A stretch of 28,189 nucleotides of DNA, taken from a virus. Positions 22,373 through 28,114 of the stretch are shown here, piece after piece; position 1 is the stretch's first letter; every line of letters starts with the position of its first letter. The translations under genes and the position numbers were made by a program. The stretch lies in IMG/VR virus record IMGVR_UViG_3300028025_005737, positions 1 through 28,189 of that record; one strand, written 5' to 3'. The notes beneath the pieces were generated by a model, which was given only the letters and a program-made list of their open reading frames with translations, had not been told where the DNA came from and ran no database searches.

Positions 22373-22540
22373 ATGAGCGATTTACCAAACCATACAGAAA
22401 CCGGAGAAACATCAACCGGTCCTAAAGACGGATCAATTATTGTAAACAATAGAATCATCAGATGGAAAACTGATGGTAGTGATATTATAGAGGTGTACCT
22501 ATACACCCGTGAAGGTGAATTTATTAAACAACTATTATGA
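22373..22540 (+). CDS. Unknown small protein
   Basis: 55 residues. Polar N-terminus rich in Thr, Ser and Gly (SDLPNHTETGETSTGPKDGS), then a strand-rich end (IIVNNRIIRWKTDG, IIEVYLYTREG). No family recognised. Starts one base after the preceding stop and overlaps the next gene as ATGA. Confidence 0.63.
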   Translation: MSDLPNHTETGETSTGPKDGSIIVNNRIIRWKTDGSDIIEVYLYTREGEFIKQLL

Positions 22541-22962
22541 AAATGTATTACGGATCACTTAAAAAAGACAAAGAAACATCACTGTACTATATCTTTGATA
22601 TAGTGCGTGGGGAACAAGTACCTATCCATTTAGAACAACAATCTGTATTCAATGATGATTTAATTGGAAATGGTTTTAAATATTTTATAGGGGATAGATT
22701 TGGCGAAGCATTAGTCATAATCACTGAACCCCATGTAATATCACATTCATCTGATTTAGAGTATCATTTTTCATTAAAACCAAATGAAATTGAACATTTA
22801 GAGTCACTAAAGGAATCAGTTAAAGTACTTTATGAGCATGTAGGAAGCTATTCACTCCACTTCACACCAAACGAAAACGGGGATAGATCAGTATACGTTA
22901 GATTCAACCATATTAACATTATTAAAGATATCACAGATAGATCAAACCCATTAATTTCATAA
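22537..22962 (+). CDS. Unknown protein
   Basis: 141 residues. Mostly beta with the segments YYGSLKKDKETSLYYIFDIV and FKYFIGDRFGEALVIITEP, then a helix PNEIEHLESLKESVKVLYEH and a final beta pair. No motif recognised. ATGA overlap with the gene upstream; the next start follows one base after the stop. Confidence 0.72.
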   Translation: MKMYYGSLKKDKETSLYYIFDIVRGEQVPIHLEQQSVFNDDLIGNGFKYFIGDRFGEALVIITEPHVISHSSDLEYHFSLKPNEIEHLESLKESVKVLYEHVGSYSLHFTPNENGDRSVYVRFNHINIIKDITDRSNPLIS

Positions 22963-22963
22963 T

Positions 22964-23212
22964 ATGAAAATATTAAGACCCGAAGTACAAGAACAACCAG
23001 CATCCCGGGATTTATTAGGTTTAGTGGATGATGCTATATATGAAATGTTCAACATAACTAGCGATGAACTAGATTTAATTTGCCAATCCGCAGAAGATAA
23101 AGAAATGGATCAATTTGTACTAACCGAAAAAGCAACATTCACAGACATCCGTAACGCTTTAAACGTTAGAAACAAATATATCCCATATTACAATAAAAAC
23201 ATAAAAACATAA
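22964..23212 (+). CDS. Unknown small acidic protein, paralogue of the gene at 1497
   Basis: 82 residues. MKILRPEVQEQ at the start and LNVRNKYIPYYNKN at the end match the protein at 1497; the middle FNITSDELDLI aligns with YNITEEEYLKI there. A divergent duplicate separated by about 21 kb. Function unknown. It is followed at four bases by the lipoprotein gene. Confidence 0.78.
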   Translation: MKILRPEVQEQPASRDLLGLVDDAIYEMFNITSDELDLICQSAEDKEMDQFVLTEKATFTDIRNALNVRNKYIPYYNKNIKT

Positions 23213-23216
23213 AGTC

Positions 23217-23528
23217 ATGAAAAAATTATTAACCTTATTATTTGTAATAACAACTATGAATAGTTGCGTTACAGACAAACACATATTGTCATCAGCTGAA
23301 AAATTCCAATGGTATCACAGAAATGACACTATATTCCACAATTTAATTCCCGTAGCTGTCCTAACCCACATGGAAATCGAATTATATAAAGGTGACCAAA
23401 CCAATGAACTATGCTTTGACCAATTAAGCGATACATTAGGAGACGATCATATCCAGGGGCTAATTGACTTTGTACACACAAGATACCCAAACTACAAAGT
23501 ACAAATCACAACCCCACACCATCGTTAA
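23217..23528 (+). CDS. Putative lipoprotein
   Basis: 103 residues. The signal sequence MKKLLTLLFVITTMNSC ends in a lipobox-like MNSC with Cys17, after which the mature chain would be lipid-anchored, in line with Bacteroidota lipoprotein export. The remainder (AEKFQWYHRNDTIFHNLIPV and DDHIQGLIDFVHTRYPNYKV) is a small soluble domain. Phage lipoproteins in other systems block superinfection; that is only a suggestion here. ATG preceded by AAAGTC. Confidence 0.75.
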   Translation: MKKLLTLLFVITTMNSCVTDKHILSSAEKFQWYHRNDTIFHNLIPVAVLTHMEIELYKGDQTNELCFDQLSDTLGDDHIQGLIDFVHTRYPNYKVQITTPHHR

Positions 23529-23570
23529 CAAACGTCTATTACCGACGAAAACTTGGATACCATAAAATAA

Positions 23571-23598
23571 ATTCGTATATTCGATCAAATAAAAAGTT
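23571..23598 (+). promoter_or_regulatory. Promoter-like motif TTCGTATATTC
   Basis: Core GTATATTC at 23575-23582, then AAAAAGTT before the ATG at 23599. About 40 bases upstream, TATTACCGACGAA (near 23537) matches the element near other cassettes. Confidence 0.68.
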
Positions 23599-23700
23599 AT
23601 GTTAAATGATATAATTATGGCTTCAATACTTATTGTACTTGTGTTTGTATACATAATAAAAGTATTCAATGATGAAGACCAAACACCCCCATTTGCATGA
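23599..23700 (+). CDS. Very small membrane protein
   Basis: 33 residues. One hydrophobic segment (IIMASILIVLVFVYIIKVF) fills the middle, flanked by a short acidic tail NDEDQTPPFA. ATG after AAGTT with a promoter-like site directly upstream and ATGA overlap into the next gene. The size is below usual annotation limits, so the call depends on the start context and coupling. Confidence 0.55.
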   Translation: MLNDIIMASILIVLVFVYIIKVFNDEDQTPPFA

Positions 23701-23954
23701 ATCCATATTCACAACAAGTTCAAGGTAAGGGTAGGCCGGCTGAGGAACCAATTATAACTGTAATTGTATTTAAGAAAGGAAAAAAAACATATATATCAAC
23801 GTTTCCAAACATGATTATTGACGACATTTTAGATTCATCTAAACGTAAACCATTAATTCCAAATGAATATGAAATTGTTGATGCTGGGATTGGAAAGTCG
23901 TTCGTTGAACGGTATATGAAGCAGTGGAAAGTAACTAAAATTAACGCGATTTAA
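23697..23954 (+). CDS. Unknown protein
   Basis: 85 residues. Polar start with a GKGRPAEEP segment close to an AT-hook core (GRP), then a beta hairpin (IITVIVFKKGKKTYISTF) and an alpha/beta end (EIVDAGIGKSFVERYMKQW). No family recognised. Coupled to the upstream 33-residue gene by ATGA. Confidence 0.7.
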   Translation: MNPYSQQVQGKGRPAEEPIITVIVFKKGKKTYISTFPNMIIDDILDSSKRKPLIPNEYEIVDAGIGKSFVERYMKQWKVTKINAI

Positions 23955-23956
23955 AC

Positions 23957-24172
23957 ATGGAACTATATAAACACAACGACAAATGTTATCTTGTAAGAAG
24001 ACGCATTAGTCACGCGCATTTTACAAACAAAGAAGGACAGTTAGATGCCGATAAAATTAAAGCATGGAGAGACTATTTACCATATGTAGACCACGTTTTA
24101 AGAACAGAAACACATTATTTATTTGTAGAAACAATCCAGGATGCTGAAATTATTGAAGAAATGGTGGGCTAA
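23957..24172 (+). CDS. Unknown protein
   Basis: 71 residues. Reads as beta-alpha: YKHNDKCYLVRRRISHAHFT then GQLDADKIKAWRDYL and an end of HYLFVETIQDAEIIEEMVG. No motif recognised. It starts two bases after the preceding gene; its 3' end overlaps a possible 21-codon frame at 24153. Confidence 0.7.
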   Translation: MELYKHNDKCYLVRRRISHAHFTNKEGQLDADKIKAWRDYLPYVDHVLRTETHYLFVETIQDAEIIEEMVG

Positions 24173-24218
24173 ACACATCGTTGCTGAATGTCCAAAAGAA
24201 TTAGATGATTTATTTTAG
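24153..24218 (+). CDS. Possible 21-codon peptide (TTG start), uncertain
   Basis: A short frame beginning at TTG and reading M-K-K-W-W-A-K-H, then IVAECPKELDDLF, with the stop inside the terminator stem. The basic, Trp-rich start and acidic end look like a real peptide pattern I recall from related phages, but there is no start context in favour. It overlaps the end of the gene at 23957. Confidence 0.25.
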   Translation: MKKWWAKHIVAECPKELDDLF

Positions 24219-24243
24219 GCGACAAGAAATTGTCGCCTTTATT
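24217..24243 (+). terminator. Rho-independent terminator with GAAA tetraloop
   Basis: Perfect nine-pair stem AGGCGACAA / TTGTCGCCT with GAAA loop followed by TTTATTTG. The next promoter-like motif begins 25 bases later. Confidence 0.87.
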
Positions 24244-24259
24244 TGTCTTACCAAATAAA

Positions 24260-24294
24260 TTTTCGTATATTGATTAAAATTAAAAGGTTATAAT
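24260..24294 (+). promoter_or_regulatory. Promoter-like motif TTTCGTATATTG
   Basis: Core GTATATTG at 24265-24272, one base off the consensus, then AAAAGGTTATA and ATG at 24295. Confidence 0.6.
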
Positions 24295-24528
24295 ATGATA
24301 ATAAGTTTTTTAGGATTCATTGGATTTGTATGTTCAACCATAATCATCCTGTACTGTTTAGGTTTAATATGGTTAACAATAGTAGACAAATTTGAATATA
24401 TTAACCTAAAAGAAGTATGGTTAATTTGCATACATGGAGGGTTATTATTAGTTGCTCTATCTTATATTTTTTTAATCATAAGAATGGGGTGTTATTTTGG
24501 AGGTATTATTATTAATGATTTTAAATAA
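24295..24528 (+). CDS. Two-helix membrane protein
   Basis: 77 residues. Hydrophobic segments IISFLGFIGFVCSTIIILYC and VWLICIHGGLLLVALSYIF flank a short charged loop (VDKFEYINLKE). The start is the ATG at 24295 after AAGGTTATA, five bases further than the usual spacing. No family recognised. First gene of the unit behind the terminator at 24217. Confidence 0.74.
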   Translation: MIISFLGFIGFVCSTIIILYCLGLIWLTIVDKFEYINLKEVWLICIHGGLLLVALSYIFLIIRMGCYFGGIIINDFK

Positions 24529-24533
24529 AAGTT

Positions 24534-24794
24534 ATGACATTAGATGCAAAAACAGAAGCTTATAAGCTTATTAACGAAACACCACTAAACAAACAACCAG
24601 ATGACCTAATGGGGTATGCGGGGTTGAGACAAATTGAAGATACAATAATGTTAGTGGAAATGGCAATTAGCGATGTGTTAACAAGTGAGGATAGTATTAA
24701 TTTTTACCATGAAGTACTAAACGAATTGTATGGTAAATATAGCCAGGCACTACAAAACACATCAACTTATAAACCTAGAATCGAATTATCATGA
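24534..24794 (+). CDS. Unknown protein
   Basis: 86 residues, mainly helical (DAKTEAYKLINETPLN, LRQIEDTIMLVEMAISDVL, YHEVLNELYGKYSQALQN). No family recognised. ATG after AAGTT; the stop overlaps the next start as ATGA. Confidence 0.72.
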   Translation: MTLDAKTEAYKLINETPLNKQPDDLMGYAGLRQIEDTIMLVEMAISDVLTSEDSINFYHEVLNELYGKYSQALQNTSTYKPRIELS

Positions 24795-24970
24795 ACGCAA
24801 GAGTAACTAGAAAAAAATTGTACTTCGAAACAGAAATGTTATCACCATTTATTCCCGAAGTAACACAATTGCAATTTTTACCTCGTAAAAAGAAAAAAGC
24901 ATTGAAAAAACAAATTTCAATTAAATTTGTTAAAATGTTAAATGAATGGATTGTAAACGGTAGACCATGA
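24791..24970 (+). CDS. Unknown small basic protein
   Basis: 59 residues with a lysine-rich centre (LPRKKKKALKKQISIKF) and a C-terminal helix KFVKMLNEWIVNG. Strongly basic, so perhaps nucleic acid binding; no motif recognised. Coupled to both neighbours by ATGA overlaps. Confidence 0.65.
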   Translation: MNARVTRKKLYFETEMLSPFIPEVTQLQFLPRKKKKALKKQISIKFVKMLNEWIVNGRP

Positions 24971-25377
24971 AAGTAAGTTTTGATTTTGATTCGACATTAG
25001 ATAGACCATCGGTACAAGATTTTGCTAAAACGTTGATTAACGATGGTATTGAGGTATGGATCATAACTAGTAGAATATCTATTGAATACGCTAAATCAAA
25101 TCTGGATCAATTTACTATTAATCGTGTTGATAAAGCTAATCATAAGTTATTTAGAATAGCGGATAATTTAGGTATAAAACGAGAACACATTCACTTCACT
25201 AATACTCAATTTAAAAGTGATTTTTTAGCAAATAAAAACTTTATATTTCATTTAGATGATGATTCGGATGAATTAATCGCTATACTAGAAAGTGGAGACA
25301 GTTGTAAACCAGTTAATGTAAATCATTTTGAGTGGGAACAAGATTGTAAATTACACATAAACAAAAATAAACCATGA
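24967..25377 (+). CDS. HAD-like phosphatase
   Basis: 136 residues. Motif I of the HAD superfamily is FDFDSTLD with D6 and D8 as nucleophile and general acid, motif II is the Ser/Thr in VWIITSR, Lys in the helix around FTNTQFKSDF is a candidate motif III, and HLDDDSDEL carries the motif IV acids. Short for the family, without an obvious cap domain, close in size to phage-type 5'(3')-nucleotidase-like proteins. Substrate unknown. Stop overlaps the next gene (ATGA). Confidence 0.82.
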   Translation: MKVSFDFDSTLDRPSVQDFAKTLINDGIEVWIITSRISIEYAKSNLDQFTINRVDKANHKLFRIADNLGIKREHIHFTNTQFKSDFLANKNFIFHLDDDSDELIAILESGDSCKPVNVNHFEWEQDCKLHINKNKP

Positions 25378-25559
25378 ACGAATTAAGAGACGCCATAGTA
25401 TCCCAACCAAATAATATCCAGTACCCATCTTACGATGAATCTGATTTAGGTAATGAAATAGGGATTGTGTTAGGAATGTCATTAAATCAAGAACTAATTG
25501 AGACATTCATGGTGGGATTAAAACACGGAATATCATTATCCTATGGAACGCACGATTAA
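25374..25559 (+). CDS. Unknown small protein
   Basis: 61 residues starting MNELRDAIVSQPNN, with an acidic middle (YDESDLGNEIG) and helix ETFMVGLKHGISLSYG. No family recognised. Overlaps the HAD gene by four bases and the next small gene by 17. Confidence 0.65.
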   Translation: MNELRDAIVSQPNNIQYPSYDESDLGNEIGIVLGMSLNQELIETFMVGLKHGISLSYGTHD

Positions 25560-25680
25560 AAAATTCAGTTTGGCTACTGTCAATCAGACAATAAACATGA
25601 TTAAACTAATCGATCCAAACAACAACAGCGGGTTAATTGGATTTTGGAACAATGTAAAACTATATATCGAAAAAAAATGA
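25543..25680 (+). CDS. Unknown small protein
   Basis: 45 residues. It reads RTIKKFSLATVNQTINMIKL then DPNNNSGLIGFWNNVKLYI, with no hydrophobic run. Starts inside the preceding gene and overlaps the DUF1653 gene as ATGA, which supports it as a real translated frame despite its size. Confidence 0.55.
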   Translation: MERTIKKFSLATVNQTINMIKLIDPNNNSGLIGFWNNVKLYIEKK

Positions 25681-25892
25681 AAGGATACCCACAACCAGGA
25701 GAAATTTGGCACCACTATAAAGGTGGTAAATATGAAATAATCGCTATGTGTAACCACACAACAACAGATGAAATATTAGTTATTTATAAATCATTATCAT
25801 TTGGTGGTTTCCATGCTCGACCATACTCTGAATGGCACGATGATGTTAAAAGGAGTAATGGTTTTACAGTAAATAGATTTTATAAATTATAA
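25677..25892 (+). CDS. DUF1653-like protein
   Basis: 71 residues, ATG at 25677 coupled to the preceding stop; a longer in-frame TTG start at 25644 is not supported. The core GEIWHHYKGGKYEIIAMCNH, TTDEILVIYKSL, FHARPYSEWHDDV follows the DUF1653 pattern G.Y.HYKG..YEV...A.HTET.E.LVVY..L.....W.RP...F. Function unknown; family members are small single-domain proteins in bacteria and phages. It is followed by the only stretch with a strong Shine-Dalgarno-like AAGGAG. Confidence 0.78.
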   Translation: MKGYPQPGEIWHHYKGGKYEIIAMCNHTTTDEILVIYKSLSFGGFHARPYSEWHDDVKRSNGFTVNRFYKL

Positions 25893-25975
25893 AAATCAAC
25901 CTACAATGCATATCAAGGAGAGTGAACTTCCGAACAAACACAGGTAATAGAAATGAGCTAACTATTGTGGTTTTT
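25893..25975 (+). other. Intergenic stretch with AAGGAG and tiny frame
   Basis: 83 bases with no confident gene. It contains a 13-codon ATG frame at 25906 and an AAGGAGA sequence followed by GTG at 25922, the only strong Shine-Dalgarno-like element noticed. That GTG frame runs on through the terminator and the promoter motif into the SWIM gene, which makes it an unlikely N-terminal extension. Confidence 0.3.
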
Positions 25976-26004
25976 AATGGAGGACGTGAGTTCTCCATTT
26001 TTTA
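25976..26004 (+). terminator. Rho-independent terminator with GTGA tetraloop
   Basis: Stem AATGGAGGAC / GTTCTCCATT, ten pairs including one G-T, closed by a GTGA (GNRA) loop, followed by a T run that ends in TATTCGTATATTC, the next promoter motif. Confidence 0.85.
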
Positions 26005-26037
26005 TTCGTATATTCCATTATATTTAAAAATAAAGGT
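25998..26037 (+). promoter_or_regulatory. Promoter-like motif TTCGTATATTC fused to terminator
   Basis: Core GTATATTC at 26008-26015 five bases after the T run, then CATTATATTT, an A run and AAGGTT before the ATG at 26039. Confidence 0.7.
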
Positions 26038-26038
26038 T

Positions 26039-26482
26039 ATGTTACACGAACTCCACATCGAATACAAAGACGGTAGAATCGAACACAAAATAATACACAC
26101 CAATCCAGGTGAACAAATCACTATTTACCCACAACGTGATGGTATTAAGTTTGCTAATCATAAACCGTTTAAATATAGAGTACCCGCTCATAATTACTTA
26201 CCAGTAACTATAGTGCGTTTTGCTCATACTAATACTTGTAAAATATATCCTGCAAACATTGAATGTCACCCTAAAACCAAAATCAGTGATGTTGAGGTAA
26301 TTGAGAAACGAGTAAATAAGCCACGTGAGGAAAAACCTAAAACATGGTTATTTGATAGTTCAAGTGGTACTGGAAAATATGAGGTAAGAATGACTCCGTA
26401 TGGATTGAAATGTAATTGTATGGGGGCTATTAGATCGAAACAGAATTGTAAACATATTAAAGAGGTGAGAGAAATACTTTAA
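26039..26482 (+). CDS. SWIM zinc-finger-like protein
   Basis: 147 residues; ATG at 26039 after AAGGTT. C-terminal SWIM signature: C125-x-C127 in LKCNCMGA and C137-x-H139 in QNCKHIKEV, the CxC...CxH arrangement of SWIM zinc fingers that bind DNA or protein. The N-terminal part is strand-rich (LHELHIEYKDGRIEHKII, YLPVTIVRFAH), then a lysine-rich linker. A small stand-alone SWIM protein suggests a nucleic acid-binding adaptor (inference). Single-gene unit between two promoter-like sites. Confidence 0.8.
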   Translation: MLHELHIEYKDGRIEHKIIHTNPGEQITIYPQRDGIKFANHKPFKYRVPAHNYLPVTIVRFAHTNTCKIYPANIECHPKTKISDVEVIEKRVNKPREEKPKTWLFDSSSGTGKYEVRMTPYGLKCNCMGAIRSKQNCKHIKEVREIL

Positions 26483-26485
26483 TAA

Positions 26486-26541
26486 AGGACAATGATTATT
26501 ACCGATGAATTCGCATATTTAAGCATATTAAAAATAAAATT
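26486..26541 (+). promoter_or_regulatory. Promoter-like cassette with upstream element (GCATATTT variant)
   Basis: AAGGACAATGATTATTACCG precedes TTCGCATATTT (core 26513-26520), then GCATATT and an A-rich run with AATT before the ATG at 26542. Two mismatches from the core consensus. Confidence 0.62.
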
Positions 26542-26943
26542 ATGGAAAATAGAATAAAAATTGGAGATGAATGGTACGTTAAAGAATCATCAATAAACAA
26601 AACAGAAGAGTCAATCCATATTGATGCAACTATGTCTCAACACATAATATTTGAAACAGATGAATGCTGTTTTGATGTATCCAGAATATACAGAGATGAT
26701 GAAGAAACATTTTATGATGATGTATCTATAGAATTTACAGATAAACGCCCGGCCGATAGAGAAGATTGGAAAACAGAGTATTGGGACAACAATACATGGA
26801 TGATAGGGGTGTTAGCTGATGATGAAATAGCATTAAACGGGGCTAGAGAATCATTAAATGAAAAAGGTATTTTAGAATTAAAATACGTTATTAGACAATT
26901 AATTAATAAAGGTTGGATTTCAAAAGTGATTAATCATGGATAA
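26542..26943 (+). CDS. Unknown protein
   Basis: 133 residues. Acidic and beta-rich N-terminus (KIGDEWYVKESSINKTEESI, CCFDVSRIYRDDEETFYDD), followed by a helical end (LKYVIRQLINKGWISKV). No family recognised. The stop overlaps the next gene start by eight bases. Confidence 0.72.
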   Translation: MENRIKIGDEWYVKESSINKTEESIHIDATMSQHIIFETDECCFDVSRIYRDDEETFYDDVSIEFTDKRPADREDWKTEYWDNNTWMIGVLADDEIALNGARESLNEKGILELKYVIRQLINKGWISKVINHG

Positions 26944-27157
26944 GCACGAAGAATTAGACAATTGGGAAAACGTCCGTTACCGAATGAAACATGAAGGCAT
27001 AGAATATTGCTTTAGACATTATAGTGATTTTAGGGAAATTGATGACCAAGCATTCCATTTACTCAGAATGTTTATAGTTGAGGCTATGGAAAAAATGGAA
27101 ACGTTAGTTCATAATAGAATCGATGAATTAGAAAATCAAATATCAGAAGATGAATAG
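26936..27157 (+). CDS. Unknown conserved-looking phage protein
   Basis: 73 residues, all helical: NWENVRYRMKHEGIEYCFRH, YSDFREIDDQAFHLLRMFIV and a coiled-coil-like end. The order WENVRYRM..EG..YCF.HYS.F.EI recalls a small family seen in large phages, without function. Overlaps both neighbours. Confidence 0.78.
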   Translation: MDKHEELDNWENVRYRMKHEGIEYCFRHYSDFREIDDQAFHLLRMFIVEAMEKMETLVHNRIDELENQISEDE

Positions 27158-27320
27158 TGAAATTAAAAACTGTGTTGGTGAAATAATTGATATGTTATGT
27201 AATAGATCAGGATTCGATGATTGGTGGTTTAACCTTAACGATGAATTAGAAAAGGAAATCACAGACGAATTAGAAGAAATTGTTAAAAAACGATTTAATA
27301 AAATAAAAACATATGAATAG
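27150..27320 (+). CDS. Unknown small acidic protein
   Basis: 56 residues: SEIKNCVGEIIDMLCNRSG, then FDDWWFNLNDELEKEITDEL and EEIVKKRFNKIKTYE. Acidic and helical, DDWW segment likely buried. No family assignment, although the pattern is frequent in large-phage genomes. Overlaps the preceding gene by eight bases and the next by eight. Confidence 0.68.
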   Translation: MNSEIKNCVGEIIDMLCNRSGFDDWWFNLNDELEKEITDELEEIVKKRFNKIKTYE

Positions 27321-27609
27321 CGAAGAAATATCACGAGTGTTTGCTCGTATCGAAAGATTAAGGGATGAAGGTAAATTACCTCAAATCACCCCGGAAGACT
27401 ATGAAAACGAACCAACAGCACTAGCCTTCACACCATATGATGACGGATTTCACATATCCGAACCAAACGCCTATTACCGACGAGACGATTTATACCGAGC
27501 GTTTGTAACTGGGTATAAAATGGGTCTATTAGAAATAGATGAATTACAGTTGGATGCTGAATTTATCATATTTAAAGAAAGATTAGATAGTGAGGACGAA
27601 GATATTTAA
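27313..27609 (+). CDS. Unknown protein
   Basis: 98 residues. Helical N-terminus (NSEEISRVFARIERLRDEGK), a middle with FTPYDDGFHISEPNAYYRRD and a C-terminal helix (LDAEFIIFKERLDSEDEDI). No recognised motif. Within it, the coding sequence TATTACCGACGAG (near 27473) matches an element found outside genes elsewhere. Confidence 0.72.
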   Translation: MNSEEISRVFARIERLRDEGKLPQITPEDYENEPTALAFTPYDDGFHISEPNAYYRRDDLYRAFVTGYKMGLLEIDELQLDAEFIIFKERLDSEDEDI

Positions 27610-27613
27610 ATTC

Positions 27614-27648
27614 TAGTTCGTATATTCCCGATATAAATAAAGAGATAT
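27614..27648 (+). promoter_or_regulatory. Promoter-like motif TTCGTATATTC
   Basis: Core GTATATTC at 27620-27627, followed by CCGATATAAATAAAG and the ATG at 27650. Confidence 0.7.
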
Positions 27649-27649
27649 C

Positions 27650-27853
27650 ATGACTGATAGAGCAAAACAAACATTACGAAACTATATTAATGATGTAGGT
27701 GGTATTGAATCATTTCCTAAAGGTAAAAGATTGACATACCTTAGAGCATGGGTCAGAATGTTAAATAGTTGGGAATTAACGGGATGTTATGATAAAATGG
27801 AATCCTTTTATGATTTTACAATTAGTGACAAACCAATAATACCTATAAAATGA
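27650..27853 (+). CDS. Unknown protein
   Basis: 67 residues: helical N-terminus (RAKQTLRNYINDVGGIES), then KGKRLTYLRAWVRMLNSWEL and a short end YDFTISDKPIIPIK. ATG after GATATC rather than AAGTT. No family recognised. The stop overlaps an alternative ATG of the next gene (ATGA at 27850). Confidence 0.7.
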   Translation: MTDRAKQTLRNYINDVGGIESFPKGKRLTYLRAWVRMLNSWELTGCYDKMESFYDFTISDKPIIPIK

Positions 27854-27858
27854 TAGTT

Positions 27859-28059
27859 ATGAAAACAGCAATAGAATGGTTACAGAGTCAATTTGAGAAT
27901 ACTGATGACACAGAATTAGTTTCTATGAACATTGAGGTTTGGTTTAAAATAGCCAAAGAAATGGAAAAGCAACAGATAATTAAAGCGAATGAAGAAAATA
28001 TGATGTCATTCACCGATGGAGAACAATACTACAACGAAACCTTCAACAAAGGACAATGA
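27859..28059 (+). CDS. Unknown protein
   Basis: 66 residues from ATG 27859, preceded by ATAGTT; an ATG at 27850 that overlaps the preceding stop would add MIV. Starts MKTAIEWLQSQFENTDDTEL, then a helical VWFKIAKEMEKQQIIKANEE. The opening resembles short phage proteins I recall. Function unknown. Last complete gene before the window end. Confidence 0.7.
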   Translation: MKTAIEWLQSQFENTDDTELVSMNIEVWFKIAKEMEKQQIIKANEENMMSFTDGEQYYNETFNKGQ

Positions 28060-28114
28060 TTATTACAGACAAATTCGTATATTCCAGCATATTAATAATT
28101 AAATAAATAAAATT
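28049..28114 (+). promoter_or_regulatory. Promoter-like cassette with upstream TTATTACAGA element
   Basis: AAAGGACAATGATTATTACA followed by TTCGTATATTC (core 28077-28084), CAGCATATT, an A/T run and AATT before the ATG at 28115. Almost identical to 26486 upstream of its core, and overlapping the 3' end of the gene at 27859. Confidence 0.72.
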
